Below, piece after piece: positions 1 through 7,227 of a DNA stretch of 13,105 nt; position 1 is the stretch's first letter; each line of letters begins with the position of its first letter. The stretch covers positions 121,881 to 134,985 of the forward strand of contig MU631623.1 of assembly GCA_026770615.1 (NCBI GenBank), read 5' to 3'. The notes beneath the pieces are model-generated. The model did no database searches. It was not told the DNA's origin and saw only the letters and a list, made by a program, of their open reading frames with translations. The stretch is from Pavlovales sp. CCMP2436 (lineage: Eukaryota; Haptophyta; Pavlovophyceae; Pavlovales). The position numbers were made by a program, and so were the translations under genes.

Positions 1-877
1 CTTCGTACGATTGGTCCGGCTGCGACGGAGGCGGCGTCGGCGCCGTGAGCGTGCCCGTGATCGCGTTGACCACGTGCGCCCGGCTCGAGATGGGCGTGCC
101 CGCGGGCTGGTGGTAGAGCTCGTCCTGCCGCCGCCCAGGCCTCGGCAGCCGGTCCTGCGCGTGGCCGCCGATCGCCGAGGGGAGCTGCGGCTGCGTGAGC
201 GTCGCGCGCCCGTGCGAGATGAGCGCGGGGTTGTTGGGGTGATCGCGCCCGTGAGCCTCGGCGCGCCTCGCGGCGTTCATGAACCCGATGGCTTGCTTCT
301 TGACGTAGGCCTCGGTCACGATGTTCGCGGAGTCCTCGGCCATGAGCTTGATGTCGAGGTAGGGGCGCTCCCACGGTTGCACGAAGTCGTAGCCCGACTG
401 GTCGCGGATGTAGAGGGCGCCCTGCTCGCCGGGCGTCGTCTGGAAGAGGCGCCCCTGCCAGCAGCCGAGGAAGTAGCCGATGAAGGCGCGCTTGTCGATC
501 GCCACCTTGGAGGTGTGCTTCACGTCGAGCAGCATGTGGAAGTGGAAGAGGCGCGCCACGGGGCCCACCTCGATGCCCACCTGGCTGTTGACCGACTTGA
601 CCACGTCGTCGAAGAGGTCGGTCGCGTACTCGTCGGGCAGGAAGATGTCGCCGGGGACGGCCTTCGCGTGCGGGTGCGGGTCGGAGCCCTCGGCGAGGTC
701 GTTGAGGTTGAAGGGCTGGTCCGTCGCCTCGTTCCAGAAGAAGGCCACGCGGTCGGCGGCGTCGTCGTTCATCTCGAGCGCGGCCAGGTACTCGGCGCGC
801 GTGCGCTGCGTGCCCTTCTCGACGTAGTGGCCCACGCCGGTGGTCGCCGCGCCCTTCTTCGCCGGCGTCCAGGTCTG
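1..877 (-). CDS. C-terminal continuation of the large HUH protein beyond the TAG, running off the window
   Basis: The frame directly after TAG 878-880 is open for 292 codons to the left edge with no stop. It carries the missing parts of an HUH endonuclease: the metal-binding HFH (codons 890-892 counted from ATG 3211, nt 536-544) in LFHFHMLLDVKH, and the catalytic tyrosine motif YVKK (969-972, nt 296-307). These align with GALHCHAYLTISH and YLSKQ of the 8160-8993 protein, including the flanking patterns GPV upstream of HxH and DIKLM / KIDLM before the tyrosine. After about codon 985 the chain becomes rich in proline, histidine and arginine. No ATG suggests independent translation of a complete domain, so I read this as the same gene, interrupted. 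The alternative is a decayed pseudogene tail, but the long open frame argues that any break is recent. Confidence 0.75.
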
Positions 878-3211
878 CTAGCCCTTCTCGACGCCGCTTA
901 AGATGAGGCCGAAGCGCAGGATCCGGCGCAGGTGCTCGCGGCCCGCGTCGCTCATGAGCGCCGTGCAGGCGTCGGCCATCTGTTTCATCACGTGCGCGTT
1001 GTGCTTCTCGTCCCAGGTGGCGCGGCGGTGCAGGACGAGCGTGATGAGGAACTTGCTCTGCTGCACGCTGCGCGCCTGCACGGCCGTCTGCCGCTTGCGG
1101 GCGGGCGAGATGTCGAAGCCCGGGTGCCACTCCTTCTTCACGTGCTTGACCACGCGCAGGAACTCGTAGCCGGGGTCCTCGTCGAGGTCGGTCAGCGGCG
1201 CCTCGGGGTGCGCGAGGTGCTCGGCGCGCTGGTGGTGCGAGGCGGCGAGCTGCTCGAGCGCCGCGGCGAGCTCGAAGGTGAGCGGGCCGGTGGGCGAGCC
1301 GTTGAGCAGGTCCAGCGCCTGCGCCGCGACCGCGCGGTGCTTCTCGAGCGCGATCTCCTTGGTGGCCACCGGGTTGATCAGGCCGGAGCGCAGGTCGCCC
1401 ACGGTCACGTCGATCACGACCTTGGGCAGCGGGGCGTTGGGCGCTCGGCGCGGGCCGCGCGCCAGCTCCATGTACTGCGCGTCGGTGATCTTGCCGTTGC
1501 GCAGGAGCGCGCGCGGGTCGAGGCCGGTGTAGCCGGGGTCGAACGCTTCGGCGGTCTGGCCGCTGTGGCGGCGCGCGGTCTCGTGCGCGCGGCTCGTCTC
1601 GCCCGGCGCGGGCGGCGCGATCTGCGCGCGCAGGGCCTCCTCCTCCTCGTCGAAGCGCTCGTCGGTCCAGCCGAGCTCGCGCAGGAAGCGCGCGCCCATC
1701 TCACGCCGGCTGCCCTCGCGCGACTCGAACGTGCGCCGGCGTGCGGGGACGCGGTCGGCTGGGGGCAGCTGGCTGGGCTTGGTGATGTCGTAGTCGTCGA
1801 GGAGCTGCAGGTCCTTCTGCCGGAGCGTGCCGCCGCACTCGAAGCAGAGGTTGCTGTTGGCGCGGGGCTGGTTGTAGCGGTAGAGCTCCACCGTGCTCGG
1901 CGCCTCGGCCTGGCGCATGACCGTCGTCCCGAACTTGGCCATCGGCTTGAGCTGCGTCGGGTGCGGGTTGTGGTACTTGACGATGACCACGAGCCTGCGC
2001 TCGCTCTGCGCGCCGCCGTCCTCGAAGTCCTCGCCAGCAGCCTCGGCCTCCTCGTTGGCGATGTCCCTCGCCTTGCCCCTGGCCACGACGAGGACCGAGC
2101 CCGCCTCCCAGCCGTCGTCGCCGCTGCCCAGGCGCGCGATCTGCACGGCGGTGCCGAGGGACATGGCGCTGTTGCCCAGGAAGCGCGTGAGCGTGTCGAA
2201 CTGCGCGTTCACGGCGGTCTGCGCCCAGCGCAGGCCCAGGGCCTCGAGCTCGGTCCGGGCGGCCTGGTGCGCCGGGTTGCGGGCCGCCGCGGGCTTGCGC
2301 GCCTGCTCGAGCATGCCCTGCAGGCGATGCGTGCGGCTCGAGTCGAGCACGTGGAAGTCCTTCGGCTCCCAGAAGAGGCGCATGCAGCGCGTGCAGCCGG
2401 CGCTGAAGCCTTCGCCCTCTCGGAGCACGCCCGAGTAGCGCTCGAAGGGCAGCGAGACGCGGTGCAGCTCGGTCTGCACGTAGGCGGAGCGCAGAGGCAC
2501 GCCCGCCTGCATGGTCTGCGTCATGGGGCTCTCGATGGCGTCCCAGGGGCCGTCCTTTTCGAGGTACTCGAGCACGCTCTTCGCGAAGTCGGAGTCCTTC
2601 CAGCCGTGGAGCGTCGCTCGGGGCCGGTTGCCTCGCAGGCCGCCCTGCGCGGGCTCGAGCATCCACGGCTCGGGGGCGGCGCGCAGCACGTAGGCGAGGA
2701 CGGCCGCGCGCTTCTGCTCGGCCGCGTTTAGCTGGCGGTCGGGCTTGGCCTTGCCGAACCACGGCGCGGTCATAGCCGTGGGGTCGAGCTGGGCCACCTC
2801 GAACATGTCCGTGTGCGTGACCACGGGCCCGATGGCGCTGATCCGCTGGTCGCGCTCGACGGCCGCTGCGGTGCGCCGGAAGTGGCCCGGGGTCAGGTAG
2901 TTGGTCGCGGCCACGGGCGGCGGCACCTTGACGTACCAGAGGATGAGCGCGTTCTGCCACTTGCTGTCCATCACGCGCCCAAACTTGTGCTTCTTCACGA
3001 GCGTGCCGATGTAGGTGTGGCTCGCCTTGTCGTTCCGCAGGGCCTCGCGCGCTAAGTCCCTGAGCTCCGGCGTGCGCATGGCGTAGAAGCCGACAATGGC
3101 CGGCTGCGAGAGTGGGCCCGCGGTCAGTAGCGCTTGGTAGTTGGCTTGGCCCGGGTGGAGCATGTTCTTGAACCAGGCCAGTGGCCCGGGGCTCTCGAGC
3201 GGGCTCGGCAT
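878..3211 (-). CDS. Large protein, N-terminal 777 codons, ending at in-frame TAG within an HUH endonuclease domain
   Basis: This is the longest coding region here. The first ATG is at 3211; the open frame further upstream has no ATG and runs into the divergent 3252 gene. Residues 1-700 match nothing I recognise. They hold two CxxC knuckles (C273/C276 and C456/C459) that could jointly bind zinc, and acidic and proline-rich linkers. At about 721-730 the segment QSKFLITLVLHRR aligns with HUH motif I of the smaller Rep-like protein at 8160-8993 (QSNFFITLNTNRR). The frame meets TAG at 878-880, but the same frame then stays open for 292 codons and supplies HUH motifs II and III (separate entry). 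The premature stop therefore splits the nuclease domain. It could be a disabling mutation, a sequencing error, an unrecognised intron or readthrough. TAG is a normal stop in several neighbouring genes, so recoding is unlikely. The coding assignment is firm; the N-terminal function is unknown. Confidence 0.8.
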   Translation of the reverse strand: MPSPLESPGPLAWFKNMLHPGQANYQALLTAGPLSQPAIVGFYAMRTPELRDLAREALRNDKASHTYIGTLVKKHKFGRVMDSKWQNALILWYVKVPPPVAATNYLTPGHFRRTAAAVERDQRISAIGPVVTHTDMFEVAQLDPTAMTAPWFGKAKPDRQLNAAEQKRAAVLAYVLRAAPEPWMLEPAQGGLRGNRPRATLHGWKDSDFAKSVLEYLEKDGPWDAIESPMTQTMQAGVPLRSAYVQTELHRVSLPFERYSGVLREGEGFSAGCTRCMRLFWEPKDFHVLDSSRTHRLQGMLEQARKPAAARNPAHQAARTELEALGLRWAQTAVNAQFDTLTRFLGNSAMSLGTAVQIARLGSGDDGWEAGSVLVVARGKARDIANEEAEAAGEDFEDGGAQSERRLVVIVKYHNPHPTQLKPMAKFGTTVMRQAEAPSTVELYRYNQPRANSNLCFECGGTLRQKDLQLLDDYDITKPSQLPPADRVPARRRTFESREGSRREMGARFLRELGWTDERFDEEEEALRAQIAPPAPGETSRAHETARRHSGQTAEAFDPGYTGLDPRALLRNGKITDAQYMELARGPRRAPNAPLPKVVIDVTVGDLRSGLINPVATKEIALEKHRAVAAQALDLLNGSPTGPLTFELAAALEQLAASHHQRAEHLAHPEAPLTDLDEDPGYEFLRVVKHVKKEWHPGFDISPARKRQTAVQARSVQQSKFLITLVLHRRATWDEKHNAHVMKQMADACTALMSDAGREHLRRILRFGLILSGVEKG

Positions 3212-3251
3212 ATGGGGGGCAGGCCCGAATTTTCGGGAGCACCTGTCAGCG
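3212..3251. promoter_or_regulatory. 40-bp divergent promoter between the large HUH gene and the 3252 gene
   Basis: Only 40 bp separate ATG 3211 (-) from ATG 3252 (+). The gap contains the inverted repeat CCCGAA-tt-TTCGGG (3224-3237), whose AT centre is the only AT-rich stretch. Its symmetry fits a regulator site or core element serving both genes. This is inference from position and symmetry. Confidence 0.4.
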
Positions 3252-3796
3252 ATGTCCGACGCAGCCGCCGACGTGCCCGCGCCCGTGGTGTCCTTCAAGG
3301 CGCACCCGTTCTACACGGTGGCGACGCAGGTGCTGCTGCACAGCTTCTTCATTGACCTCCTCTATTTCTTGGTGCTGGCCCACGTGTTGTTCTCCGCTAG
3401 GTTCTATCGTACTTAAGTTCACTTTATCTTTGAAAGGCACTCGAGGAGCCCGTGCCCGAGTTGGAGCCGCCCGAGCCCGTACCGCCGCCCGTGCCCGAGT
3501 TCATGGAGCCGCCGCCCGTCGCGCGCGCCGCTCGCCGCTCGGTGGCCGTCCGGCACATCCTGCAGCCGCTGGAGCCGCTGGAGACTGAGCGCCCGGCAGG
3601 CAGCCCGCCCCTGAGCCCGGCAGACACGGCGGCCGAGGCAGACGGCCCGGCGACCAACCCGGCGGTTTGGCTACTCGAGCGCCCAGAGCGCGCCGGCCTG
3701 GCGCTCGGCCTGGCGCTCGGCGTCGTGCTCGCGTGCGCGCTCGCCCTGCACTACGCGCGGCCTTCCAAGGCGGGCTGCTGCGTGAGCGTGCTCTAG
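3252..3796 (+). CDS. Spliced proline-rich membrane protein, unknown function
   Basis: Exon 1 starts at ATG 3252 and reads MSDAAADVPAPVVSFKAHPF. Exon 2 is the proline- and glutamate-rich frame from 3437 to TAG 3794-3796. The frames differ and the stretch at about 3400-3436 is AT-rich with stops, so an intron is needed. The acceptor is probably TTTGAAAG|GCACTC (AG at 3435-3436). Frame-compatible GT donors are at 3330, 3372 and 3384, giving introns of 107, 65 or 53 nt. With the first, exon 1 ends right after the conserved block PVVSFKAHPFYTVATQ. With the later ones a hydrophobic stretch rich in L and F would be kept. Exon 2 has PEPVPPPVPEF-like repeats, then a clear transmembrane segment (about 20 residues, GLALGLALGVVLACALAL) and a short cysteine-containing tail. 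An N-outside/C-inside anchor is possible. The N-terminal block recurs in the ORF at 11640-11810. Confidence 0.6.
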
Positions 3797-4271
3797 GGGT
3801 TCCAGGGCTGCATGCTGAAGCCGGGCGGCGGCGGCGGCGGCGTCCACGCGGGCGGCGGCGGCGTCTCCGCGTCTGCCGAGGCGAGGCGCTGGTGCGTCGT
3901 CCAGGCGAGGTGGACCAGGCCGCAGAGGAAGGCGGCACTGCCAATTTCGACGAGCGCGGTCTCGATCGCCGTCGCCGACATGGTCCTTTACGCTTGTGCT
4001 CAGATAATTTTGGCGGCAGGGGGCCGTAGCGGTACAGCTCGAAGTAGTCGAGGTCTTCAAAGGTCACGGAGGCCGGGTTGAAGCGCTGCGCGCCTTCGAC
4101 TCCCTGCGCGCCGGCGACTCCCGGCGCGCGCGGGGCGACGCACTCGCTCGAGATGGACGAGAGGGTCTCCGCGTGCAGGCGGGCGTCGCGGTCGAGGGCC
4201 TTCCACGCGCTGGGCTCGGCTAGGTTGTATTTGCCGCGGAGGCGACCCTCGAAGGCGTGCGGAAGCATCAT
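3793..4271 (-). CDS. Probable two-exon small membrane protein (exact splice uncertain)
   Basis: The N-terminal part starts at ATG 4271 (MMLPHAFEGRLRGKYNLAEP) and is convincing to about 4020, where it reads SVTFEDLDYFELYRYG. Its frame then continues only as arginine-rich antisense. The adjoining frame from ATG 3981 to TAG 3793-3795 encodes 62 residues: a hydrophobic helix (ALVEIGSAAFLCGLVHLAW), then a proline-rich tail. An AT-rich stretch (about 3982-4016) lies between them. A GT donor at CT|GTACCG and the acceptor CGTAAAG|GACC would join the two frames correctly, but the polypyrimidine tract is weak. They may equally be two separate genes. The 3' end is convergent with the 3252 gene, and the two TAG stops overlap in one CTAG palindrome (3793-3796). 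Confidence 0.45.
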
Positions 4272-4346
4272 GCGTCACGGAAGCGGCACCGAACTTTTTT
4301 AAAGATGCACACTTAAAAAAAAACTGAAGCGGCCGTTGGAAGCGCA
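4272..4346. promoter_or_regulatory. 75-bp divergent promoter with TATA-like tracts
   Basis: The gap separates ATG 4271 (-) from ATG 4347 (+). It contains CTTTTTTAAAG and CTTAAAAAAAAAC in otherwise GC-rich DNA. These sit about 20-45 nt from each start, as expected for core promoter TATA-like boxes in both directions. The motif CACCGAACTT here also occurs in the leader of the 7228 gene. Confidence 0.45.
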
Positions 4347-4685
4347 ATGGATTCGCGCGTCCTGTCCGCGAAGCTGCGCAAGCTCGACCTGAAGCTCGAC
4401 CGCCTCGACCGCGTGATGCACGACGTGCACGAGCAGGTGCTCGCGCTCGACGTGAAGGTCGACGCGATCCTGCACGCGACGGACTACGAAGAGGCGAGCG
4501 AGGAGAGCGAGGAGAGCGAGGAGAGCGACGGCGAGACGCTCGGGTCCTCCTCGACCAACTCCGAGGACAGCGACGACAGCGACATGAGCTTCGTAGTTTC
4601 AGACCACACGAGCGACGACGACACCGACGACCCAGCGCCCGCCTACACGTCGGCCTCGGACGGCTCCTCGTCTGATTCTGAGTAG
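4347..4685 (+). CDS. Acidic coiled-coil protein, 112 aa, unknown function
   Basis: The start has a good context (GCAATGG). Residues 1-47 form a strongly amphipathic helix with leucine/valine heptads (KLRKLDLKLDRLDRVMHDVH), typical of an oligomerising coiled coil. Residues 48-112 are almost wholly Glu, Asp and Ser, with the repeat SEESEESEESD and many casein-kinase-2-like SxxE/D sites. This layout resembles small viral or nuclear regulatory and histone- or DNA-mimic proteins, but no family can be named. The stop TAG at 4683-4685 lies 4 bp from the convergent stop of the next gene. Confidence is high that it is coding, low for any role. Confidence 0.75.
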   Translation: MDSRVLSAKLRKLDLKLDRLDRVMHDVHEQVLALDVKVDAILHATDYEEASEESEESEESDGETLGSSSTNSEDSDDSDMSFVVSDHTSDDDTDDPAPAYTSASDGSSSDSE

Positions 4686-4689
4686 ACTC

Positions 4690-5427
4690 CTAGCAATCGT
4701 AGTCCATAGTGTCCACCCGCGTGAGCGACTTGACCGTTTGGTAGAGGTTGCCGGCGTCCCGGCGCGAGCGGGCGAGCGCGAGGCTGAGCTGGTCGTAGCA
4801 GCGAAAGCGCCGGTCGCGCAGCGCATCGAAGACGCCCTGCAGCGCGCGCAGCCAGGCGAGATGCACGAAGTCCTCGCGCGCCATGGCCGCCGCGCGCGTC
4901 TTGGGGTGCACCTCGTAGCCGAACGCGGCCTTCCACACGAGCCGCTCGCGCAGGGAGGCCAGGGCGAGCTGCCGGAGGAGGCATTGGCGGTGCTCGCAGC
5001 GCGCCCAGTCGAGCATCGTCGTGTGCAGGCGGCCGGCGAGGATGCTGAGCACGGGCGCGCGCAGCTTCTTGGCGGTGCGCACGATCCCGCGCAGGCGGTC
5101 CAGGGCGCCGAGGCAGGCGCGGTTCAGCACGTCGCAGAGGGCGGCGCGGCGGGTCCAGCTGACGTCGAGGGCGTGCGTGTACATGCGGTGCCAGCGTGCG
5201 CGCCGCGCGTTCCAGGGAAAGACCATGCGCGGGCAGATGCGCCTGGCGATGACCGCGGACCAGGCCGTGAGCGCGTCGTAGAGCTGCAGGCAGCCGTGGG
5301 CCTCGGCGACGAGCCACTTGAGCACGAGGTCCGCCGCGGGGTGCGCCGCCGCCGCGCTCTTTGGGTCCAGCGGCAGGGGCGTCCGGCGCTTGAGCGGCTG
5401 GCGCTCCCAGCGAACGGCCGTGGACAT
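4690..5427 (-). CDS. Basic all-helical protein, 245 aa, unknown function
   Basis: An uninterrupted frame runs from ATG 5427 to TAG 4690-4692. The predicted product is rich in Ala, Leu and Arg, with long helices throughout, several conserved-looking Trp and Cys residues (WSAVIARRICPRMVFPW, WARCEHRQCLL) and no signal peptide. The C-terminus is acidic (DTMDYDC). The net positive charge suggests nucleic-acid contact, but there is no recognised motif. Its leader (5428-5491) begins at the TATA-like TTTTGAAAAAGGG that flanks the left arm of 138-bp unit A. The leader is closely similar to the one preceding the 9553 gene, so the two share a duplicated promoter. Confidence 0.75.
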   Translation of the reverse strand: MSTAVRWERQPLKRRTPLPLDPKSAAAAHPAADLVLKWLVAEAHGCLQLYDALTAWSAVIARRICPRMVFPWNARRARWHRMYTHALDVSWTRRAALCDVLNRACLGALDRLRGIVRTAKKLRAPVLSILAGRLHTTMLDWARCEHRQCLLRQLALASLRERLVWKAAFGYEVHPKTRAAAMAREDFVHLAWLRALQGVFDALRDRRFRCYDQLSLALARSRRDAGNLYQTVKSLTRVDTMDYDC

Positions 5428-5491
5428 GCTTGCCTCCGCAAACCCGCCGACGCCAGCGCCCCCGTTGCCGGCGCCCAGCCCTTTTTCAAAA

Positions 5492-5560
5492 CGCCTCCGA
5501 AACTCCGGAGTTCCTCAGAAGAATAGTCATTCTCTCTAAGGAGAAATCAAGATGGAGAAT
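5492..5560 (+). repeat. 138-bp symmetric unit, copy A, left half
   Basis: This half begins with the terminal inverted repeat CGCCTCCGAAACTCCGGAG followed by TTCCTC. It contains the perfect palindrome AACTCCGGAGTT (5501-5512) and the inner motif TTCTCTCTAAGG. It ends at AGAAT (5556-5560), where the copia insertion starts. Joined to 7113-7186 and counting AGAAT once, it gives exactly 138 bp, identical in length to the three intact copies. Confidence 0.9.
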
Positions 5561-5775
5561 TGTTGGTATAACCCTGCTAGCCGTGTCTGTCACCTGCGCC
5601 CATTGCCAGACACGCAAGGAGCTCCTCGGAGCTACAAGCCGCCGTAGTCGTTCGTGATCGTAATTAAGGTAGTCGAAGCAAGAAATGGAATTAAACAATT
5701 CCAATTTCCAGTGTCTCAGTTCATAACTCACTGTCGGGCCGAGGTGTGCGCACTGTCGGACAGTAGACGCCAACA
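5561..5775 (-). repeat. 3' LTR of the copia element
   Basis: On the minus strand it begins TGTTGGCG directly after a G-run polypurine tract and ends TATACCAACA. It is bounded by the 6-bp inverted ends TGTTGG/CCAACA typical of LTRs. It is 215 bp long and follows the polyprotein stop (TGA 5796-5798) by 20 nt. No matching 5' LTR is seen in the window. Confidence 0.75.
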
Positions 5776-5795
5776 CCCCCCCACGACCTCAGTTC

Positions 5796-6519
5796 TCAGG
5801 GGAGAAACATGAGGGCGCTCACGTGGCGTCGGAACACCATAGCCGGAGTGGACTTGGTAAAGATGTCCGCGCGATTGTCGTCAGTGTGCACCTTTGTGAC
5901 CTTTACGATGCCGGTCTGCTGCGCCAAGCGAATGTAATGGAAGCGCACCTCGATGTGCTTGCTGCGCTTGTGGTGGACCGGGTTCTCGACAAGGTGGATG
6001 GTGCCCTGATTGTCCTCAAAGATCGTGGTCGGAAGAGAGGTACGCGTCGCTGACGTCTCCCGTGGAGATGATGGCGATGGGGCCCGTCGGATGGTCGCGC
6101 AGCTTGGCGCCCTTGAGCGCCGCTCCGATTGCTACTAGAAGCCGGACTTGCTCGCCGCGGATCGTGGGGGCGAAGGTCTGGTCGAAGTCGAGGCCGGGTC
6201 GCTGCAAGTTGCCGAGTGCGACAGCGCGCGCCTTCCACTTGGTCACCTCGTCGTTGCCGTCCGTCTTGGGCTGAAAAACCCACTGCATGGGGATCGCACG
6301 TTGAGCGCAGGGGACGATGATTTCAACCCAGGAACCCTGGTCGCGGTGCATCTGCAGATGGTCTCGCGTCGACTGTCTCCACTCGCCTGCGTGCGGCGAC
6401 TTCATCGCCTGCCTGTAGTTACGCGGCACGTCAACTGGTTGGCCCTGGAAGTAAGCGGCGTTGCCAGCTCGCGCAGAGGTCGTAGGAGCCGAGCGTCGGG
6501 CACGGTCGCGGCGAGTCAT
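5796..6519 (-). pseudogene. Copia Pol remnant: RT N-terminal part joined to RNase H by internal deletion
   Basis: The frame from 6519 downwards shows the copia RT opening: WRQSTRDHL, then MQWVFQPKTDGNDEVTKWKA, then FDQTFAPTIRGEQVRLLVAI, then DVSDAYL. These correspond to the family's W..A...E, WVFK.K.., KARLVA.G..Q, ETFAPV and D...AFL segments. Around 6036 it jumps, one base out of frame, into copia RNase H (TTIFEDNQGTIHLVENPVHH, then HIEVRFHYIRLAQQTG and NRADIFTKS), which ends at TGA 5796-5798. The catalytic YVDD region of RT is absent, so the protein is dead. The homology is certain at family level; the deletion point is accurate only to a few bases. Confidence 0.85.
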
Positions 6520-6605
6520 GGGTCATGGGTCATGTCCATTGTCACCTCGTGTCGCTCGATCACGTCGTCGTCTTGAACACGAGCAGCTCGAGGCGGCGGG
6601 CCTTA

Positions 6606-6722
6606 TGCTGGCGAAACCTTCAAGTAGCCCACTCGGGTAGAAATGCCCGGTCAGAAATGCCCGGTCAGCAGCGCTGACCGGGCATTTCTACCCGAGTGGG
6701 CTACTTGAAGGTTTCGCCAGCA
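6606..6722. repeat. Large palindrome, copy 1 (49-bp perfect arms)
   Basis: The left arm 6606-6654 (TGCTGGCGAAACCTTCAAG…) and the right arm 6674-6722 are perfect reverse complements. The spacer partly repeats the inner arm (AAATGCCCGGTCAG). The structure resembles a foldback or MITE-like hairpin. Both copies are preceded by CCTTA. No target duplication is visible around this copy. Confidence 0.85.
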
Positions 6723-6832
6723 AAAGGGGACTGTTCAAATCCCGACGGCCAACTTTCTTTAGCTTTCACTCCGGCATCATAGAGACGACGGTGGCGCTAC
6801 CCGCAGACGACGACTACCTGCGAGATCAAAGT

Positions 6833-6945
6833 CACGACCGGCGGCCGCCTGACCAAGGTGGCGTCGGAGACACGACCGGCGGCCGCCTGACCAAGGTGGC
6901 GTCGGAGTCACGACCGGCGGCCGCCTGACCAAGGTGGCGTCGGAG
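6833..6945. repeat. Three tandem copies of a 38-bp repeat
   Basis: The unit CACGACCGGCGGCCGCCTGA followed by CCAAGGTGGCGTCGGAG and one variable base is repeated three times almost without change (6833-6870, 6871-6908, 6909-6945). It lies between the two palindromes inside the copia-related insertion. No function is apparent. Confidence 0.9.
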
Positions 6946-7012
6946 CTGAAGGAAATAAACAGCGCGTGCGCGCACAAACCGGGTCGAACCTACTCCATCG
7001 GAGATGCCCTTA

Positions 7013-7112
7013 TGCTGGCGAAACCTTCAAGTAGCCCACTCGGGTAGAAATGCCCGGCCAGCGCTGACCGGGCATTTCTACCCTTGTGGGCTACTTGAAG
7101 GTTTCGCTAGCA
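7013..7112. repeat. Large palindrome, copy 2 (about 50-bp arms), ending at the insertion border
   Basis: This is a near-perfect 100-bp palindrome of the same family as 6606-6722, with about four mismatched arm positions and no spacer. Its last bases, GCTAGCA, abut the target duplication AGAAT, so it forms the right terminus of the insertion. On the minus strand the end reads TGCTAGCG, loosely like the LTR start TGTTGGCG. Confidence 0.8.
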
Positions 7113-7186
7113 AGAATTGAAAATGACCCTTAGGGAGAAAAGACTTCGTCTGAAAATCGAGGAGGAACTCCGGAGTTTCGGAGGCG
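7113..7186 (+). repeat. 138-bp symmetric unit, copy A, right half
   Basis: This continues the unit split by the copia insertion: AGAATTGAAAATGACCC, then the right arm with AACTCCGGAGTT (7166-7177), ending GGAGGCG at 7186. TTTTGAAAAAGGG follows immediately, about 35 nt before the 7228 start, as a TATA-like box. In-frame ATGs inside the unit (for example 7123) extend the downstream frame, but they translate the repeat and are probably not used. Confidence 0.9.
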
Positions 7187-7227
7187 TTTTGAAAAAGGGC
7201 GCCACCGAACTTCCGCCGCGCGCCGCC

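Larger units (their letters stand above)
5561..7112 (-). mobile_element. Defective Ty1/copia-type retrotransposon insertion with 5-bp target duplication AGAAT
   Basis: The 1,552-bp insert interrupts 138-bp unit A and is flanked by AGAAT on both sides (5556-5560 and 7113-7117); that sequence occurs once in intact copies. On the minus strand it contains a pre-RT/RT fragment, an RNase H fragment, a polypurine tract (7 G, complement of 5776-5782) and a 3' LTR. The 5' side, towards 7112, has no recognisable LTR. Instead it holds two large palindromes and a 38-bp tandem repeat, and the palindrome ends exactly at the insertion border. The element is non-autonomous: gag, protease, integrase and most of RT are missing. 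Confidence 0.85.

Noticed and set aside
11..2731. Long plus-strand frames (11-901 and 932-2731)
   Set aside because: They are antisense to the large HUH protein, lack motifs, and are R/L/V/A-rich strings typical of GC-rich shadow frames.
6728..6752. tRNA-like T-arm (GTTCAAATCCCGACGGCCA)
   Set aside because: The T-stem does not pair properly and no anticodon or D arm is present upstream, where the palindrome lies.
6833..6945. CRISPR-like array
   Set aside because: The 38-bp repeats are directly adjacent with no spacers, inside a eukaryotic retroelement.
7117..7227. N-terminal extension of the 7228 protein starting inside unit A (MKMTLREKRLR)
   Set aside because: It is a translation of the repeat arm. 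Copies C and D show the same readable peptide but do not lead into their neighbours in frame, and ATG 7228 has a perfect Kozak context.
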